Shown piece by piece: positions 37,219-48,539 of a DNA stretch of 64,000 nt. The DNA lies in contig BGZK01001026.1 in the NCBI GenBank assembly GCA_005406025.1, positions 161,896 to 225,895 of the forward strand, in the 5' to 3' direction. The translations under genes were made by a program, and so were the position numbers. Within the stretch, counting starts at the first letter, position 1; each line of letters starts with the position of its first letter. Origin of the DNA: Eumeta japonica (lineage: Eukaryota > Arthropoda > Insecta > Lepidoptera > Psychidae). A model generated the notes under the pieces. The model was not told where the DNA came from and searched no databases. It was given only the letters and a program-made list of their open reading frames with translations.

Positions 37219-38520
37219 TTATGAATGAGACTGAAAATAATATTTGGGACGTAAAAACGGGATTTCAAAAAGGGATGGGGGGTAGGAACCAACTTTTTTC
37301 TCTGCGAAATATTGTAGAAAAGTTTTTGGCTAACGGCCAAAAAGTTTTCTGTACTTTCGTAGATCTAAAAAAAGCTTATGATAGAGTGAAAAGAAATGAT
37401 CTATAGAGAACTCTATTTATGCATGGTATGAGTTGCGAATTGATACAGGCACTGCAATCCTTATATAGAGGCTCCGGTGCTTGCGTCAGAATAAATGGGG
37501 CATGCACTGACTGGTTTGACATCCGCAGGGGTGTCAGACAGGAATGTGTAGCTTCACCGTGGCAATTCAACCTATTCATGGATAGTTATCTGTATGATTT
37601 AAAAGAGTATGAGTATGGACTAAGGATGGATGAGCTGTCTGTCGAATTCCTCCTGTACGCCGACGACCAAGTAATAATCCTTGCGTTGTCGGCGTGCGGG
37701 CTGCAGGAGATCGTAAATATAATTTATGATTATGTTAATAAAAGGGGTATGAAAGTAAATGTCGGTAAGACTAAAGTGATGGTGTTTGAAAGGGGCGAAA
37801 GCACGACTAAATGCAATATACTTATAGAAGCTGAGAACGTCGAACAAGTGAAAGGGTTTGTATACCTGGGTAGTCTATTTGCAAATGATGGTAAACATGA
37901 CAGAGATATTGAAAGGAGAGTGAATGAGGGAAATAAACTGAATGAGGCCTTGTTTGCTATTATGAATAGAAAAAGCGTCTCCCAACAAGCCTGCTTGACT
38001 ATTGATAATGGGGTCCTGATCCCTATACCTATGTACGATAGTGAAAGCTAGGTATGGCAGAAGAAAAATGAAAGTAGGATCAATTCAGAGAAGATGCGAT
38101 CGCTGCGTAGTATGTGTGAAGTATCTCGGAAAAATACATGTAGAAACAGTGATGTTAGAGAGCGGTGCGGTTTGAAGGAAGATGTACTCACTAGAGTTGG
38201 AAGATGTATGTTGCGGTGGTCGAGCTATCTGGAAAGGATGAAAGAAAGTAGACTGACAAAGCAGATTTATACAGTGTGTGTGATGGAAAGGTCGGCAAAG
38301 GTCGCCCTAGAAAATCCTATGCAGATCATATTGGTGACATATTAAAAAAAGGACCAAATTTTAAACACCCGAAACCGATGAGCTTGCATGACAAGATTAA
38401 TGGATGTCTTTGAATTAAGAGAGATATTCAAAAATATTACCATATGGAGAGTTCCTATAGAGTATAGACACTGCCTACCTTTCTGGAAAATGGGCGTGAG
38501 TTTATATTATTATTTGTTAC
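37219..38520 (+). pseudogene. non-LTR (LINE) reverse transcriptase, 5'-truncated and broken
   Basis: The reverse transcriptase domain of a LINE, which copies its RNA into DNA at the target site. Visible in order: MNETENNIWDVKTGFQKGMG, FCTFVDLKKAYDRV (first catalytic Asp, about 37350-37391), DIRRGVRQECVASPW, LLYADDQVII (catalytic YADD, about 37650-37680), GMKVNVGKTKVMVF, VKGFVYLGSLFANDGKHDRD. The C-terminal part has MRSLRSMCEVSRKN, RCGLKEDVLTRVGRCMLRW and FWKMGV near the 3' end. It is broken by in-frame TAG codons at 37404-37406 and 38049-38051 and by frameshifts after about 38275. The endonuclease and 5' parts are absent, as expected for truncated LINE insertions. It sits in the sense orientation in the intron. 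The clade is not assigned; this protein type is widespread in Lepidoptera. Confidence 0.93.
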
Positions 38521-39850
38521 TATATCCAATTGGTGTAGTTCATGAAAACACTGCGAAATGTTTTATCAAATCGAAGAAAAAATTCAAACAAGAGTTTTGC
38601 GCACATCACTAAATAGAGTGGATTATAGTATAGAAGTGTCACTTATATGGTGTCAAAATATTAGGAAAACATTTTCTCTAGGTTATTTTTCAGTATGGCC
38701 ACTTCCAGAATTTATTGTGGAATTTATTTTAGGACAATTAAACTATTTCAACAAGTTTTTTGAGCTTCTAAAATCATTTTTAATTCCGAACTTTGTAACA
38801 ATTGTGTAATTTTCGATTATAAAAAAATTTACTTCGAAAAAAAGTTGAACAATATAACAAGTTAAAAATAAAAAAAAAATGAACGTCATTTAAAAAGCAA
38901 ATTATATTCCAAAAAATAATATCTTCTATCTAAGTATTATATTTTCACATACGGACCTATCACACTAACTATTGTATATTTTTTGTTTCCACTTTCTATC
39001 TAATAGGCCATTTATAACATTGTCAACTTTATTATTCATAATTTTTTCTGATAATATATAATCAAAACGGAGTGATAAAAGTAATTGTATCAGTCACATT
39101 ATTTGGTTTTGTAAATTCACTCAAATACATTCTCCAGGGTAGGATTCTGCGAAGCCTTCCGCACTATAGAGTTGTGTGTCATATAATATGTGTAATAATA
39201 AAGCATAAACTCATTAACATGTAATTAAGTAAGGATGCAATGTGTTTGTTTTTAATTTTGTCGTCATCTGTAATGGTACAGTTGGTTTTGCAAAGTTATT
39301 GATGTTTATTTCTCGAATTATTTCCATACATATAATGTATTATAAAATCAATTATGTTGCTAAATATCGAAAATAGTTACACGATGTTAAACTTACTCAT
39401 TTTTCCAACACTTGCAATATTTTCTTGCAATAATAATAAATTTAGAATTAGCGAAAGATTTATTAGTTACTGCAATCCTTTAAAATTTCTGATAATGACC
39501 CCGGTTTTAAGATGTATTGTGTCTAGATATGATGATATATTAATATGATACGATAACTTGTTTAATGGAATCAAAATTTAATTAAATGAATATGAAATTA
39601 ATTTTACTTTTCATACTTTATTGCCTCATCATACAAACAGTCATTTCGTAATGATTTATTGAATAGACGAACAATGTATAAATTTATATATACCTTCACA
39701 CTCTAACAGCTACTATATTCGTTTCGGTTGTGAAAACACTCATTTGAAGTTTGATATTCGGCAAGGCAACTCGTCAATAAGTTATACTCGTAACCAGTTA
39801 CTCGACTCTTGCCTGTCGTGTTTCGTCGCGCTGGAGTTTCTATGCAAAAA
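38521..39850. other. AT-rich intronic stretch, nothing recognised
   Basis: No recognised gene or repeat. The open frames at 38558-38809 and 39354-39548 encode composition-driven peptides. The GC-richer part at 39760-39835 is unassigned. Confidence 0.45.
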
Positions 39851-40062
39851 AAAAAAATTGTTCTGGGCGAAAAAGAAATATCCGCATAAGAGTAGTTCTC
39901 TTCAGAAGTCCCAAAACTTCTACAGAAATGGTATATCTACACTACGTACAAAATGGCAACAAGTTGTTGAAGAAAATGGAATATTTGTAAATAAAATATA
40001 ATGAAAAATAACATTGAATTTGTTTATGATATACAAAAAACTTTTTACCCGATCTTATAATG
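39851..40062 (+). mobile_element. mariner 3' end fragment (same family as 15158-16373)
   Basis: Reads SLQKSQNFYRNGISTLRTKW followed by QQVVEENGIFVNKI and a stop near 40001. This is the C-terminal FYxxGI...W...EENG pattern of mariner transposases. It is followed by AAAAAACTTTTTACCCGATC and TTATA, which matches the end of the 15158 element (AACTTGTTCCCCGACCTTATA on its coding strand). The upstream transposase is missing, so this is a truncated or internally deleted copy. At 39848-39860 a poly-A run sits at the break. Confidence 0.78.
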
Positions 40063-40134
40063 TTGCATGTATTTATGCTATCACCAAATTTACGACCTGT
40101 TGGGTCACATAAAGAATTTTTTTTTTATAGAATG

Positions 40135-40475
40135 TTTGAAGGGCAATCGAAGAGAACTATGAAAGAATAGATGGTTTCTAGACCTCGCAACCTCAGTAAA
40201 GTCACCAGTACGTTGCCGACCCTTGGAAGAGAATAGGATATCGAATCAAAGGGGATCGCACTGATATAGAACGGGCTAATGGAGGGATTAGAAAGGGGAC
40301 GGGTCAGTGGGTCACAGGAACTCTCACTCACTGGACAAAATACAACAACGGAAGCCGCTACTTCACGTCCGTATTCTATGAGAGCGCGATATTTTACCGG
40401 TCCTATCGGCCTATTTTTGTACTACAGCCAAATTGGCCACAGTACGACTCTAGCACGAACGATGAAAATTCAAAA
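40135..40475 (+). repeat. dispersed repeat, GTCCGTATTCTATGAGAGCG type
   Basis: ACTTCACGTCCGTATTCTAT, GAGAGCGCGATATTTTACCGG and GCCAAATTGGCCACAGTACG (40363-40446) are partly similar to 30099-30160. The moderately GC-rich segment has frames open on both strands but no protein motif. It resembles the 3' part of a lepidopteran retroelement. The limits are approximate. Confidence 0.5.
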
Positions 40476-41359
40476 TAAAAAAAAAACTGAAAAGGCGTTC
40501 GTATACAACAAAAAGTACGATTAAAAACGATTGACATTTAATTTCTAATCGTATTATCTGTCTGTCTTTATATTAATTATAGATTCGGAGATTAATCCGC
40601 GACCGGTAAACAAACTGACAGTTTTGCGTGATAGAAATATTACACGAAGTACATTATAAGGGAACCCGGAGGACGGCCACCGCCCTGTAAGCGGCTATCA
40701 AAGCTCGACATGTTTTTTGATCGGATTTCGTAATTAAAATTCATACGGTTCCTATTATTGATAGATTTATAAAGCAATTTATAAACGCAATGTTAAAGTA
40801 TCTGTTTTATCCACTAAGGGGAACATAATTTATAATTATTTAGTAAAGACGTGTGAGTATGAGTTACATTATTTAGAGCAATAGGGAAATGTCTTAAGAC
40901 AGTTTCAAGAATTATTTCAGTGCTTTGGTAAATTTGAATCAAATGGACAACGCCTATTAGTTAATTTCTAGACATATACGGGACTAAATTCTAGGGGTAT
41001 GTCAAATGAAAGTTTTTACTTAATCATTTGATACTGGCAAGTTATTTACTTGAAACTTATTATATAGTGATAAATATAAAAATGGAACTTATTTGAATTG
41101 AAATGTTTTTTTGTTTGAAATCCTCATTTTTGTGAGAGTCTGGCGGGAATTTGCTTACAAAAATGAATCCAGTCGACATGATTTTATTTTTACGCTATGA
41201 TTTATTATGATTACGAAAAAGTTTTAAAGTCACAAGCATGTTTTGAAATGGTTTTCGTAAGCCTGCTTGTCCACGAGTAACAGTGCCGATTATGATCGAG
41301 AAATTCGACATATGCGATAAAAAAAAAACATATATCGTAACACGTACTTATCGGTGATA
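40476..41359. other. AT-rich intronic stretch
   Basis: Nothing recognised. Confidence 0.45.
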
Positions 41360-42110
41360 AAATATGGCTGTATTTATGACTACAATTCCGAAACAAAGCA
41401 ACAATCGACGGTTGGTGAAAATAAACCAACACCAACAAAATGTCGGTGCGCGAAGAACACAGAAAAAAAAGATCGCCACGAAAAAATGGAACCCTTATAG
41501 TTTCGTCATGTCCGTAGTTCGTCCGTCCGTATGTCACAAGCATTTTACTCAAAACTACAAGGAGTATGTTGATGATATTTGGAGTATAGGTGTTTTGTAT
41601 AAGCCGTTACTGATTTTGGTGGTTAAATAACAACAATAAATATTTGTGGGGCTGTCTATACATGTAATAGATGTAAAAAAAATTTTTTTCAATACATCAA
41701 CGTGTAGCATATATTTCGACGTTTTTTTTTTAAAATCTTGAGATTTTTAAGCAATTTTTTTAAGTGAATATTTTCGGAAATAATCGCACCAAAAATAGCA
41801 TATATTGTGTGCCCGTGCAAGAGTATGTTTCTTGCGACCTCAAGCCATTTGATGACGTTATTGGTTGGGTCAAACAGGTAGTAAATATATTTTTATGAAC
41901 CATGTGAAATTATGTAAATGTAAAAACACACCATCAATCATTAACACTCGTTTATGTGGGCCCGTTTCTGACGTTATTATTAATAGGTTCAAAGTATCAA
42001 ACAGAAAAGCTCCCTTCGAAGTCCGCATATTGTAACGAGTAAATACGGAACCCTACACTGTGCGTGATCCGACATGCGCTTGGACGGTTTCTTTTTTCGT
42101 AAAATCGGTC
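41360..42110 (-). repeat. dispersed repeat, minus-strand copy of the GGGTTCC family
   Basis: Read on the minus strand it starts near 42105 with AACCGTCCAAGCGCATGTCGG and CACAGTGTAGGGTTCCG, and ends near 41480 with TTGTGACATACGGACGGACG, ACATGACGAAACTATAAGGG and TTCCATTTTTT. The same head and tail bound the plus copy at 45965-46735, so this is a roughly 630-740-bp element. It has no coding capacity and no TIR that I could see. Confidence 0.65.
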
Positions 42111-42990
42111 ATATTGCTCCTTTGTTGCTAGAGGATACAAACGATCAATTATGAGTGGTCTTTACTTATGTAGATTGGTAATCGCTAGCAATTAATTTTC
42201 ATGAACGTATGCAATAATTGAGATGAAAATAGCTAGCGTCACCTAATAATTTATTTAATTTTTTCGAGAGCAGGCTGACATAAGAAAAATTTTACACATA
42301 AGTTTTTATTGCGTTTTCCACTCTGCGCCAAAGGCATTTTAAAACCATATTAAAAGTCAACCTAGTGCGTGCGTTTTTTATTCATGTATGAAAAAATATA
42401 TTTATAGACTATTAAATAATAATCTGACATATTTATTTCAGTGTTTTAAAAAGAAACATCGTCCACGCTAATATGTGATTGATTATTGACTACTTGATTA
42501 TATCGTCCAAGTGCGTGATGTGTCCATATTAAATATAACGTCGTAGAATCGAGGACGAGGCGACATCAAAAACTAAAGCTGAGAATTGAAGTCTAAATTA
42601 AAACATCATAAAAATACGTGACATCCGCCGTAAAAATGCAGTTGAAGTAGCCGAAGTTGGCCGTGATGACGGCTGGCGACGACCCCAAAACTCTCTTATT
42701 GGTACCTATCCCGACTCCGGGATAATGAGGTCGTTCTGAAGTTTCGATTAGGTTTTAAATATACTTCTGGAAAAATCAGAAAAGAAATGAAATAGGTGTA
42801 ATATGAAAATTAATTCCGTTAAGTTGTAAGAAGAGAAGCGGTCAAACTTTGAAACGGGTTCACAAAGCTATACTTCCTCACCATCGATTTATTTTTTTAT
42901 GTATTTACCAAAAAAAAAAAAACCTGTTTTCTTTTATGCAGTTCAGTATCCTTAGCACGAACTTGATTCATGGTTTATTATTTTTTATTT
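42111..42990. other. intronic stretch, nothing recognised
   Basis: A slightly GC-richer patch at 42620-42740 (GTAGCCGAAGTTGGCCGTGA) has no identifiable feature. Confidence 0.45.
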
Positions 42991-42992
42991 TA

Positions 42993-43382
42993 CAGTATAA
43001 CGCCGATTATCCGAACGCCGATTAACCGAATCGTCAATTATTAGAATCGGTCTTAATTGTAATATAAAAAATTAAAACCAAGCAATTTTTGTTCTGCTTT
43101 GTTGTAACAAGTTGGAATTCGCTGGAGTCCAGATATAATTTAACTGTTATGATTTTTATACTTTGTATATTCGTTAAGGCCTGACAGGGTTGCTACTTCT
43201 TCTGAAGATATATTCAATTGACCGTTATTTATAGAACAACTGTGTTTGTTAAACTTAATAAAGTTTATTCTATATGTGACGGTTCGTTTTTCTTTATTAC
43301 CAGTCTATGTCCAGTTATCCGAATTTTCGATTATCCGAATCGTCCCCGGTCCCAATTAATTCGAATAATCGGCGTTCTACTG
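42993..43382. mobile_element. pogo/Tigger-like non-autonomous element (MITE)
   Basis: 390 bp bounded by TA dinucleotides (42991-42992 and 43383-43384). The left terminus is CAGTATAACGCCGATTATCC then GAACGCCGATTAACCGAAT. The right terminus, read inwards on the other strand, is CAGTAGAACGCCGATTATTC. Internal CGATTATCCGAATCG repeats lie on both sides. The CAGT start, the GATTATCCGAA motif and the TA duplication are hallmarks of pogo/Tigger elements of the Tc1/mariner superfamily. No transposase is present, so it would depend on a transposase encoded elsewhere. Confidence 0.85.
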
Positions 43383-43384
43383 TA

Positions 43385-43942
43385 CTTTTGAATCAGCACT
43401 TCAATTATATAAAGTTTGAAGCGTGTATTTATTGCAGTTTTTGTGATAGAGCAAAAACCAAAAGGGTCGATGGTTCTTAGACGAGAACCCTCTTTAATTT
43501 CGCACCATTTGTTATTTTATATTATTATTTTGTTAGGATATAGGTCATAACAATATATACACTGAGAAAATTTCACTCGGCTGCCTGTTATGGTTCAGAA
43601 GGTATAGTCCTTCAAAAAGTAGGACAATCGAACGGACGGACATCCAGGCGGCGTAGGATTAGGAATAAAATCTCATTCATACCCTTTGTGTACGGAATCC
43701 TAGAAATAGTCATCCTTACCGGTGTGCACTCAAATTGTCGACGTATGTACAATTGTACACAACCAGAGAAAATCTATATCAACGCACTCTATCCTTTACA
43801 AATTTTATTATACGCATATCTATTTCTACTAAACTGATTATTTCAAAATCTATAATTTAATTTAGCCTAACTAATCCTTGTGTCCTAATTGAATTAAGCC
43901 AATTTTTTCCCCAAGTTAGTTCACCGGTGAATTTTTTTTCAG
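43385..43942. other. intron end before exon C
   Basis: A run CGAACGGACGGACATCCAGG at 43630 may be a decayed tail of the GGGTTCC repeat family. The rest has no feature except the acceptor TTTTTTTTCAG at 43932-43942. Confidence 0.45.
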
Positions 43943-44126
43943 CGCTGATCCGAACTACAGATCGGCCGTCATCAACACAAACGTGATAGTGAAGCACACG
44001 GGCGAGGTGACGTGGCTGAGCCACGGCATATACGTGTCGGTCTGCGACATCAACGTGGAGCAGTTCCCCTTCGACGTCCAGCTCTGCACCATGAAATGGG
44101 CCTCGTGGACTTACGACGGGTTTCAA
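43943..44126 (+). CDS. nicotinic acetylcholine receptor subunit, exon C (Cys-loop, loop B)
   Basis: 184-nt exon. Its first base completes Asn; then come 61 residues, ADPNYRSAVINTNVIVKHTG, EVTWLSHGIYVSVCDINVEQ, FPFDVQLCTMKWASWTYDGFQ. It contains loop E (TGEVTWLSHGIY), the family-defining Cys-loop C-DINVEQFPFDVQL-C with exactly 13 residues between cysteines, and loop B (SWTYDG). The FPFD core marks the cation-channel (acetylcholine receptor) branch rather than GABA or glutamate-gated chloride channels. The acceptor is TTTTCAG at 43942 and the donor GTGAGT at 44127-44132. The donor is phase 0, where related insect genes also splice before loop C. The subunit type cannot be fixed because loop C with its vicinal cysteines is in a later exon. 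Codon third positions are almost all G or C. Confidence 0.94.
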
Positions 44127-44132
44127 GTGAGT

Positions 44133-45964
44133 CGCATATTTAATATATCGGTCTATCTAATTTTCGTCCACAAGCATCACTGGAAACACCTCATTACACA
44201 TTTATTATTGTGGACACTATTTCGTCAACTTTTATGGCTCTACTGCGAAAGTACACTCTGCCTTGATTTTATTATTTGAGATCGAAGGGCTAGGACCCAG
44301 GACCCTTCGCGTTAGCCCAGTACGGGTGGCTGGCTGAAATTTTAATACTGTCGTTCGCGCCACATTCAAACAGTCATGTCCTACTTCTTTTTCTTACATC
44401 CTTTTCACGCGTGTACGTCGAAGAACGCCATTGCCTTCTTCAGTGACCGTGGAAGAGGTTTTTAAAACTCAACGTTCGAGATTATTGGATCTTTGGGATC
44501 TTTGATGAAGATGAATTACCGCCATCGTCGCTATTATCTCACCATAATTGTTTAGATGTATGTTTCCTTCTATTTATTTGAAGAAATTGTGTCTACCCCA
44601 TCGGCAATTCGCCTGTGTGCAAATACTGTATTGAGATTGATAATTGCGAATATTAACGAACTTCGGTGCGTACAATTATTCCACCTTATTGAATGTCCTA
44701 AGACCAGGAATAATTCCTGGCAGGCCAGAAAAAGGACATTGTGAGCAACGAAAGGTATGCTGTATGCAATTTCAAAGACAGTGTTACAATTTAATATTCC
44801 TATTTGTAACGGATGAGCCACGCCGGGTTCGATTTGACTACAGCACGAAAATGGGCCGGCTTTAATTCAAATTAAAAACTTCTTTATTACACAATTTATA
44901 AAATAACACATCAAATACTTCATAATTTTTTGCGAATTCACACTTTACCGCTCGAACTCGTAAATCGCGCGAACGTCCCGCTTCTGCAACACGAAAATTC
45001 TATGAATATTTGCGGTATATCTCTAGAACAAGATGCCATACGACATCAGGCTATGGAAACAGCCAAAATGAACTAATCTAGCAATTTCGATGTATGATAA
45101 ATTTCCAATTTTTTAACTGCATAGGCGGCAGAGATAAGTTTTTCCTCAACTTACTGAAATGAGGATCCCATTGAACCCTGTTATCTAGTCATTAACAGAA
45201 CACGGTAATACTCGGAGTTTCGTAATACTCCAATTCTTCGTTTCTATTTATCTGGCACATTATATAAACATTGTTTAATTTGAAATTTCGCACAGCTATA
45301 ATTGATGCGATTAAAATAAATATTTGTAGTAAGTGATCCGTATTTTATATAAAAACTAATAGACGCATTAAAATAATTTAATTATGCATCATAATATCGC
45401 TTACAATAAAAAGAAAATTATCTAAAACATTATTTCAACATATTATGTTCAAAGACGTATTAAAATTATTCCTATTTACATATTATCACATTGTAACCAG
45501 CAAATACCAATAAATAAATACAAGCAATGACGTAACAGTTAAACATTAGACATGTATTCTCCCAAACTTACTTAATCAATGTACGAACGTACCAGAAATA
45601 ACTTTTGGGATAGCTTACTTAACATATTTGCCTTCGACTATTATTTCGGCGTGAATAATATTTTACCGCAGAACTCCACCAAAAGCGATTTCAATGGTAT
45701 GAAACTGAATTAAACACGGTAACGGACGATTTAGCGACTGTTAGTGTCGGTGGAAAGTTCTCCAATAGAAATGAATATTTGTTACTGAGACAAGACTCCT
45801 ATCGCAAGAGAAAGAATCTGTCCTCTTCTAAAAATACGTTTCTTCTCCTATTAGCGTGAACCTACAAATTCTATTGTTTACGGTTAACAGAGAAATATTT
45901 ATAGCTCCGTTTCCAAATGGCCAACTTCACTTACCAGCCTATAGTAGTACCGAATAAGAAAATA
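44133..45964. other. intronic stretch with one dispersed repeat segment
   Basis: 44880-44960 (AAATACTTCATAATTTTTTG then CGAATTCACACTTTACCGCT) matches 7150-7200. A short palindrome CCAGGAATAATTCCTGG is at 44704-44720. Open frames (44556-44744, 44570-44821, 44644-44865) overlap on both strands without family features. Confidence 0.45.
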
Positions 45965-46735
45965 AAAACCGGCTAAAAACATGTCTAACCATGTTTACTG
46001 CAGGGTTCAGAAGTTGTCACTACAAAGAAATGCACTACAGATGAAAAAAACTACGTTGTTACACTTTTTTTCCATGTCTCCCGCACAGAATAGTTATACC
46101 TAAGCACTTTAGTCACCTATAATTAGAGAAACAAATAGGTATGTCTACTATTACTCTTAAACTAGTGTTATCTAAAGTGCACCAGCAAAAGAACGTATGT
46201 TCATAGCATTTACGTCCTTTTGTTGAGAAGCGCATTTTTTTCGGTAAGAAATCAAAAACGGCACACCCGATAATATTCAAAATAATTTTTGTTGAAAGTA
46301 TTTGTTATGTGCTACCTTTGCAATTTTTGTCATATTTTTTGGACGTACGGTTTAGAAAATAAAGGGGGGACATCAATTTTACTATTTTCTAATGCGATTA
46401 TTTCGGAAAATTTTCAACTACTCAAAAAAATTGGTTAAAAACCTTACAGTGTTTTTAAAAGAACTAATGAAATTTGTGCCACATATTGATGTTTGCTGAA
46501 AACAATTGGGTTTAGCTTTCGTTACATATTTGGAGTGTCCCCCTATAAATATTTATTTTTATTGCTTAACTATGAAATTAAGTAGCGGTTTATTCAAGAC
46601 ACCTTCACTTCGAATTTCGTCGATAAACATCTTATAGTTTTTGAGTAAAATGCCTGTGACATACGAACGGACGGACAGACATGACGAAACTATAAGGGTT
46701 CCTTTTTTTGCCATTTTGGTTCAGAACCCTAAAAC
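45965..46735 (+). repeat. dispersed repeat of the GGGTTCC family, full-length plus copy
   Basis: Starts AAAAACCGGCTAAAAACATG with TTTACTGCAGGGTTCAGAAG. It runs through TGCACCAGCAAAAGAACGTA (46178) and AAAATGCCTGTGACATACGA (46648-46667), and ends GGTTCAGAACCCTAAAA at 46720-46735. A second head, ACCGGCCCAAAGCATGTTGG ACCACGCTCAGTGT, follows immediately at 46735, so a further copy is joined head to tail. The first 280 bases are repeated in inverse orientation at 59450-59710. The element is non-coding. Confidence 0.7.
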
Positions 46736-47865
46736 CGGCCCAAAGCATGTTGGACCACGCTCAGTGTCCCTACATATGCGCACGGTCGGAAACCTTCCGA
46801 AACCGTTACTACAAAAATGAACCCGAAGACTGTTCAATTGTGTTGTATAAATATTTTATTTATCAGTGCTTTTATGATTTGCTGAGGCTAAAAAAAAAAG
46901 AAAAGTTACTGAATCATATTTTTTTAGTACACCAAAGCAATGCCCTTTCTATTCAAGGCGTGAATTTAGTGTTTAAATATTTAATAATACAGATATTACT
47001 TAATTTTGATCTTGGGCTAGGTTATTACACTTCGATTTCACCATAACAGACTGGCGTGAATTTCGAAATCTGGAATAAATAGGTTCTAAAATTAAGAAAT
47101 GTATGAAATATTATTAGAATTTCTGATTTTTCCTATTTTGCTGCTTTTACCTAGCTCTAATTTAGCGGCAGAAACACAATATTATATATACACAATCTAT
47201 GTATAATGAAATTCATCTGATTGAACAATTTTTGAACAGTTCATAGCTTATTTTAAATTTAATTATTATTTCGGACATCTTGTGGCGTACGCAAAAACCG
47301 GATTTTGTCAAACATTCGTTTAGGAGATTCGCCAACTATTCCATCGCATATTATCACAATTTATGGAAGCGTTCCTGAGGTTATTTTAAACTGTTACCTC
47401 GTGCGGGAATAATGGCGTTGGTGAATGCTTACATCGAGCATAATTAGAATATTTCCTGGTAATAATTCAAGGGACATGATACTTGGAATATAATGTTATA
47501 TATGTATAATATAAGGCACATAACGAATTAAGATTATTTTGTGTTAAAAATCACCATAATATAAATAGGACATAGGTTGTATTTGCTTTTAATAATAGGT
47601 CTTATATTGAAAACGGCAAGTTCTTTTTTTGTTTTCGAAATAAAAATGTTATACACAAATACAAAAACTTTGTAAATAGCGCAATTTAGCCTTCACTTTC
47701 GCTTTGCTCCAATCGAGACACTCTATATCAAAGATACTACATGTGACGATGATTTTTAGAACTCTTTTTTCCAAAAAGATTTGATTTTATCCTTACGTAA
47801 TATTAATCAAAACGTCTCCGTGTACCTACCTGTCTGTCGAAACGAGGGCAAAACCGCGATCGCCA
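46736..47865. other. partial second repeat head, then AT-rich intron
   Basis: The head of the next GGGTTCC-family copy is recognisable to about 46810. The rest is AT-rich and unassigned. The open frame 46708-47046 starts inside the repeat and is not a gene. Confidence 0.45.
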
Positions 47866-48125
47866 TTAATCGGGGACTGAAATCGCAAGAACGGCATCGG
47901 GATCTGAATCACGAGCCGGACTGGAATCGGTATCAAAAGCAGGATCTAGATTAGGATTGAGAGCGAGACAAGGATCGGAACACAGAAAGGGACTTGAATC
48001 AGAATAGAGAGCAGGATTGTCCTGATTGAGGATGGAATCCGCATTGGAATCGATAGTGGAACGAGGATCGAGATCAAGAGCGGGACCACGTTCAGAATCG
48101 AGAGCGGTACAGGGGTCAGAATTGG
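47866..48125 (-). repeat. degenerate GATTCC-type array (copy 3, minus strand)
   Basis: On the + strand it reads GGACTGAAATCGCAAGAACG, GGATCTGAATCACGAGCCGG, ACTGGAATCGGTATCAAAAG and so on. The complement gives the same GATTCC/GATCCC units as the arrays at 6500, 17060, 54740 and 58350. The 139-codon minus frame over it is rich in Asp, Ser and Pro (DLDPRSTIDSNADSILN) purely because the unit length is a multiple of three. The head and tail were not located with confidence. Confidence 0.65.
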
Positions 48126-48539
48126 ATTGACACCACTCCACGTGGGTGAAGCTGCTGAAGAAAGCTGATATCAAATAACTAAGAAATATTTTTTCTTGTC
48201 CTGTATGTACATAGATTTCGAACATCGTGACGAAGAATGTAAAAAACAAAACGTATAAAAAGCTCGGAATTAGAGTTACCGTCAAATCTTTTCTTTTTTA
48301 ACTCCGATTTTCATTTGCACAATAAGTCGACCATTTTTTAGTAAAAAAAAATATTGCTACTTGGCGTACTTCTTTTCACAAACAAAAAAAAATAAATCCA
48401 AATTTTTTGTCCGTACAAACCGACAACGAACGAACATGGTTTTGTCTCGTGATTTATAATTGTACCGTTGTCCTCCACCGAGGCGTACTACGGGAAATTT
48501 TGTAAAACAATAGTTGCGCCCGGCGATTTTCTCGTCCGG

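Larger units (their letters stand above)
37052..43942 (+). other. 6.9-kb intron between nAChR exons B and C
   Basis: GTGAGT at 37052 and TTTTTTTTCAG ending at 43942. Contents are listed separately: a LINE, a mariner 3' end, dispersed repeats and a pogo-like MITE. No host exon is seen in it. Confidence 0.9.

Noticed and set aside
46708..47046. 112-codon plus-strand frame
   Set aside because: It begins inside the GGGTTCC-family repeat tail and continues into AT-rich intron. No motifs.
47866..48285. 139-codon minus-strand frame rich in Asp/Ser/Pro
   Set aside because: It is the translation of a degenerate 6-nt array also present at other sites and strands. No protein family or start context supports a gene.
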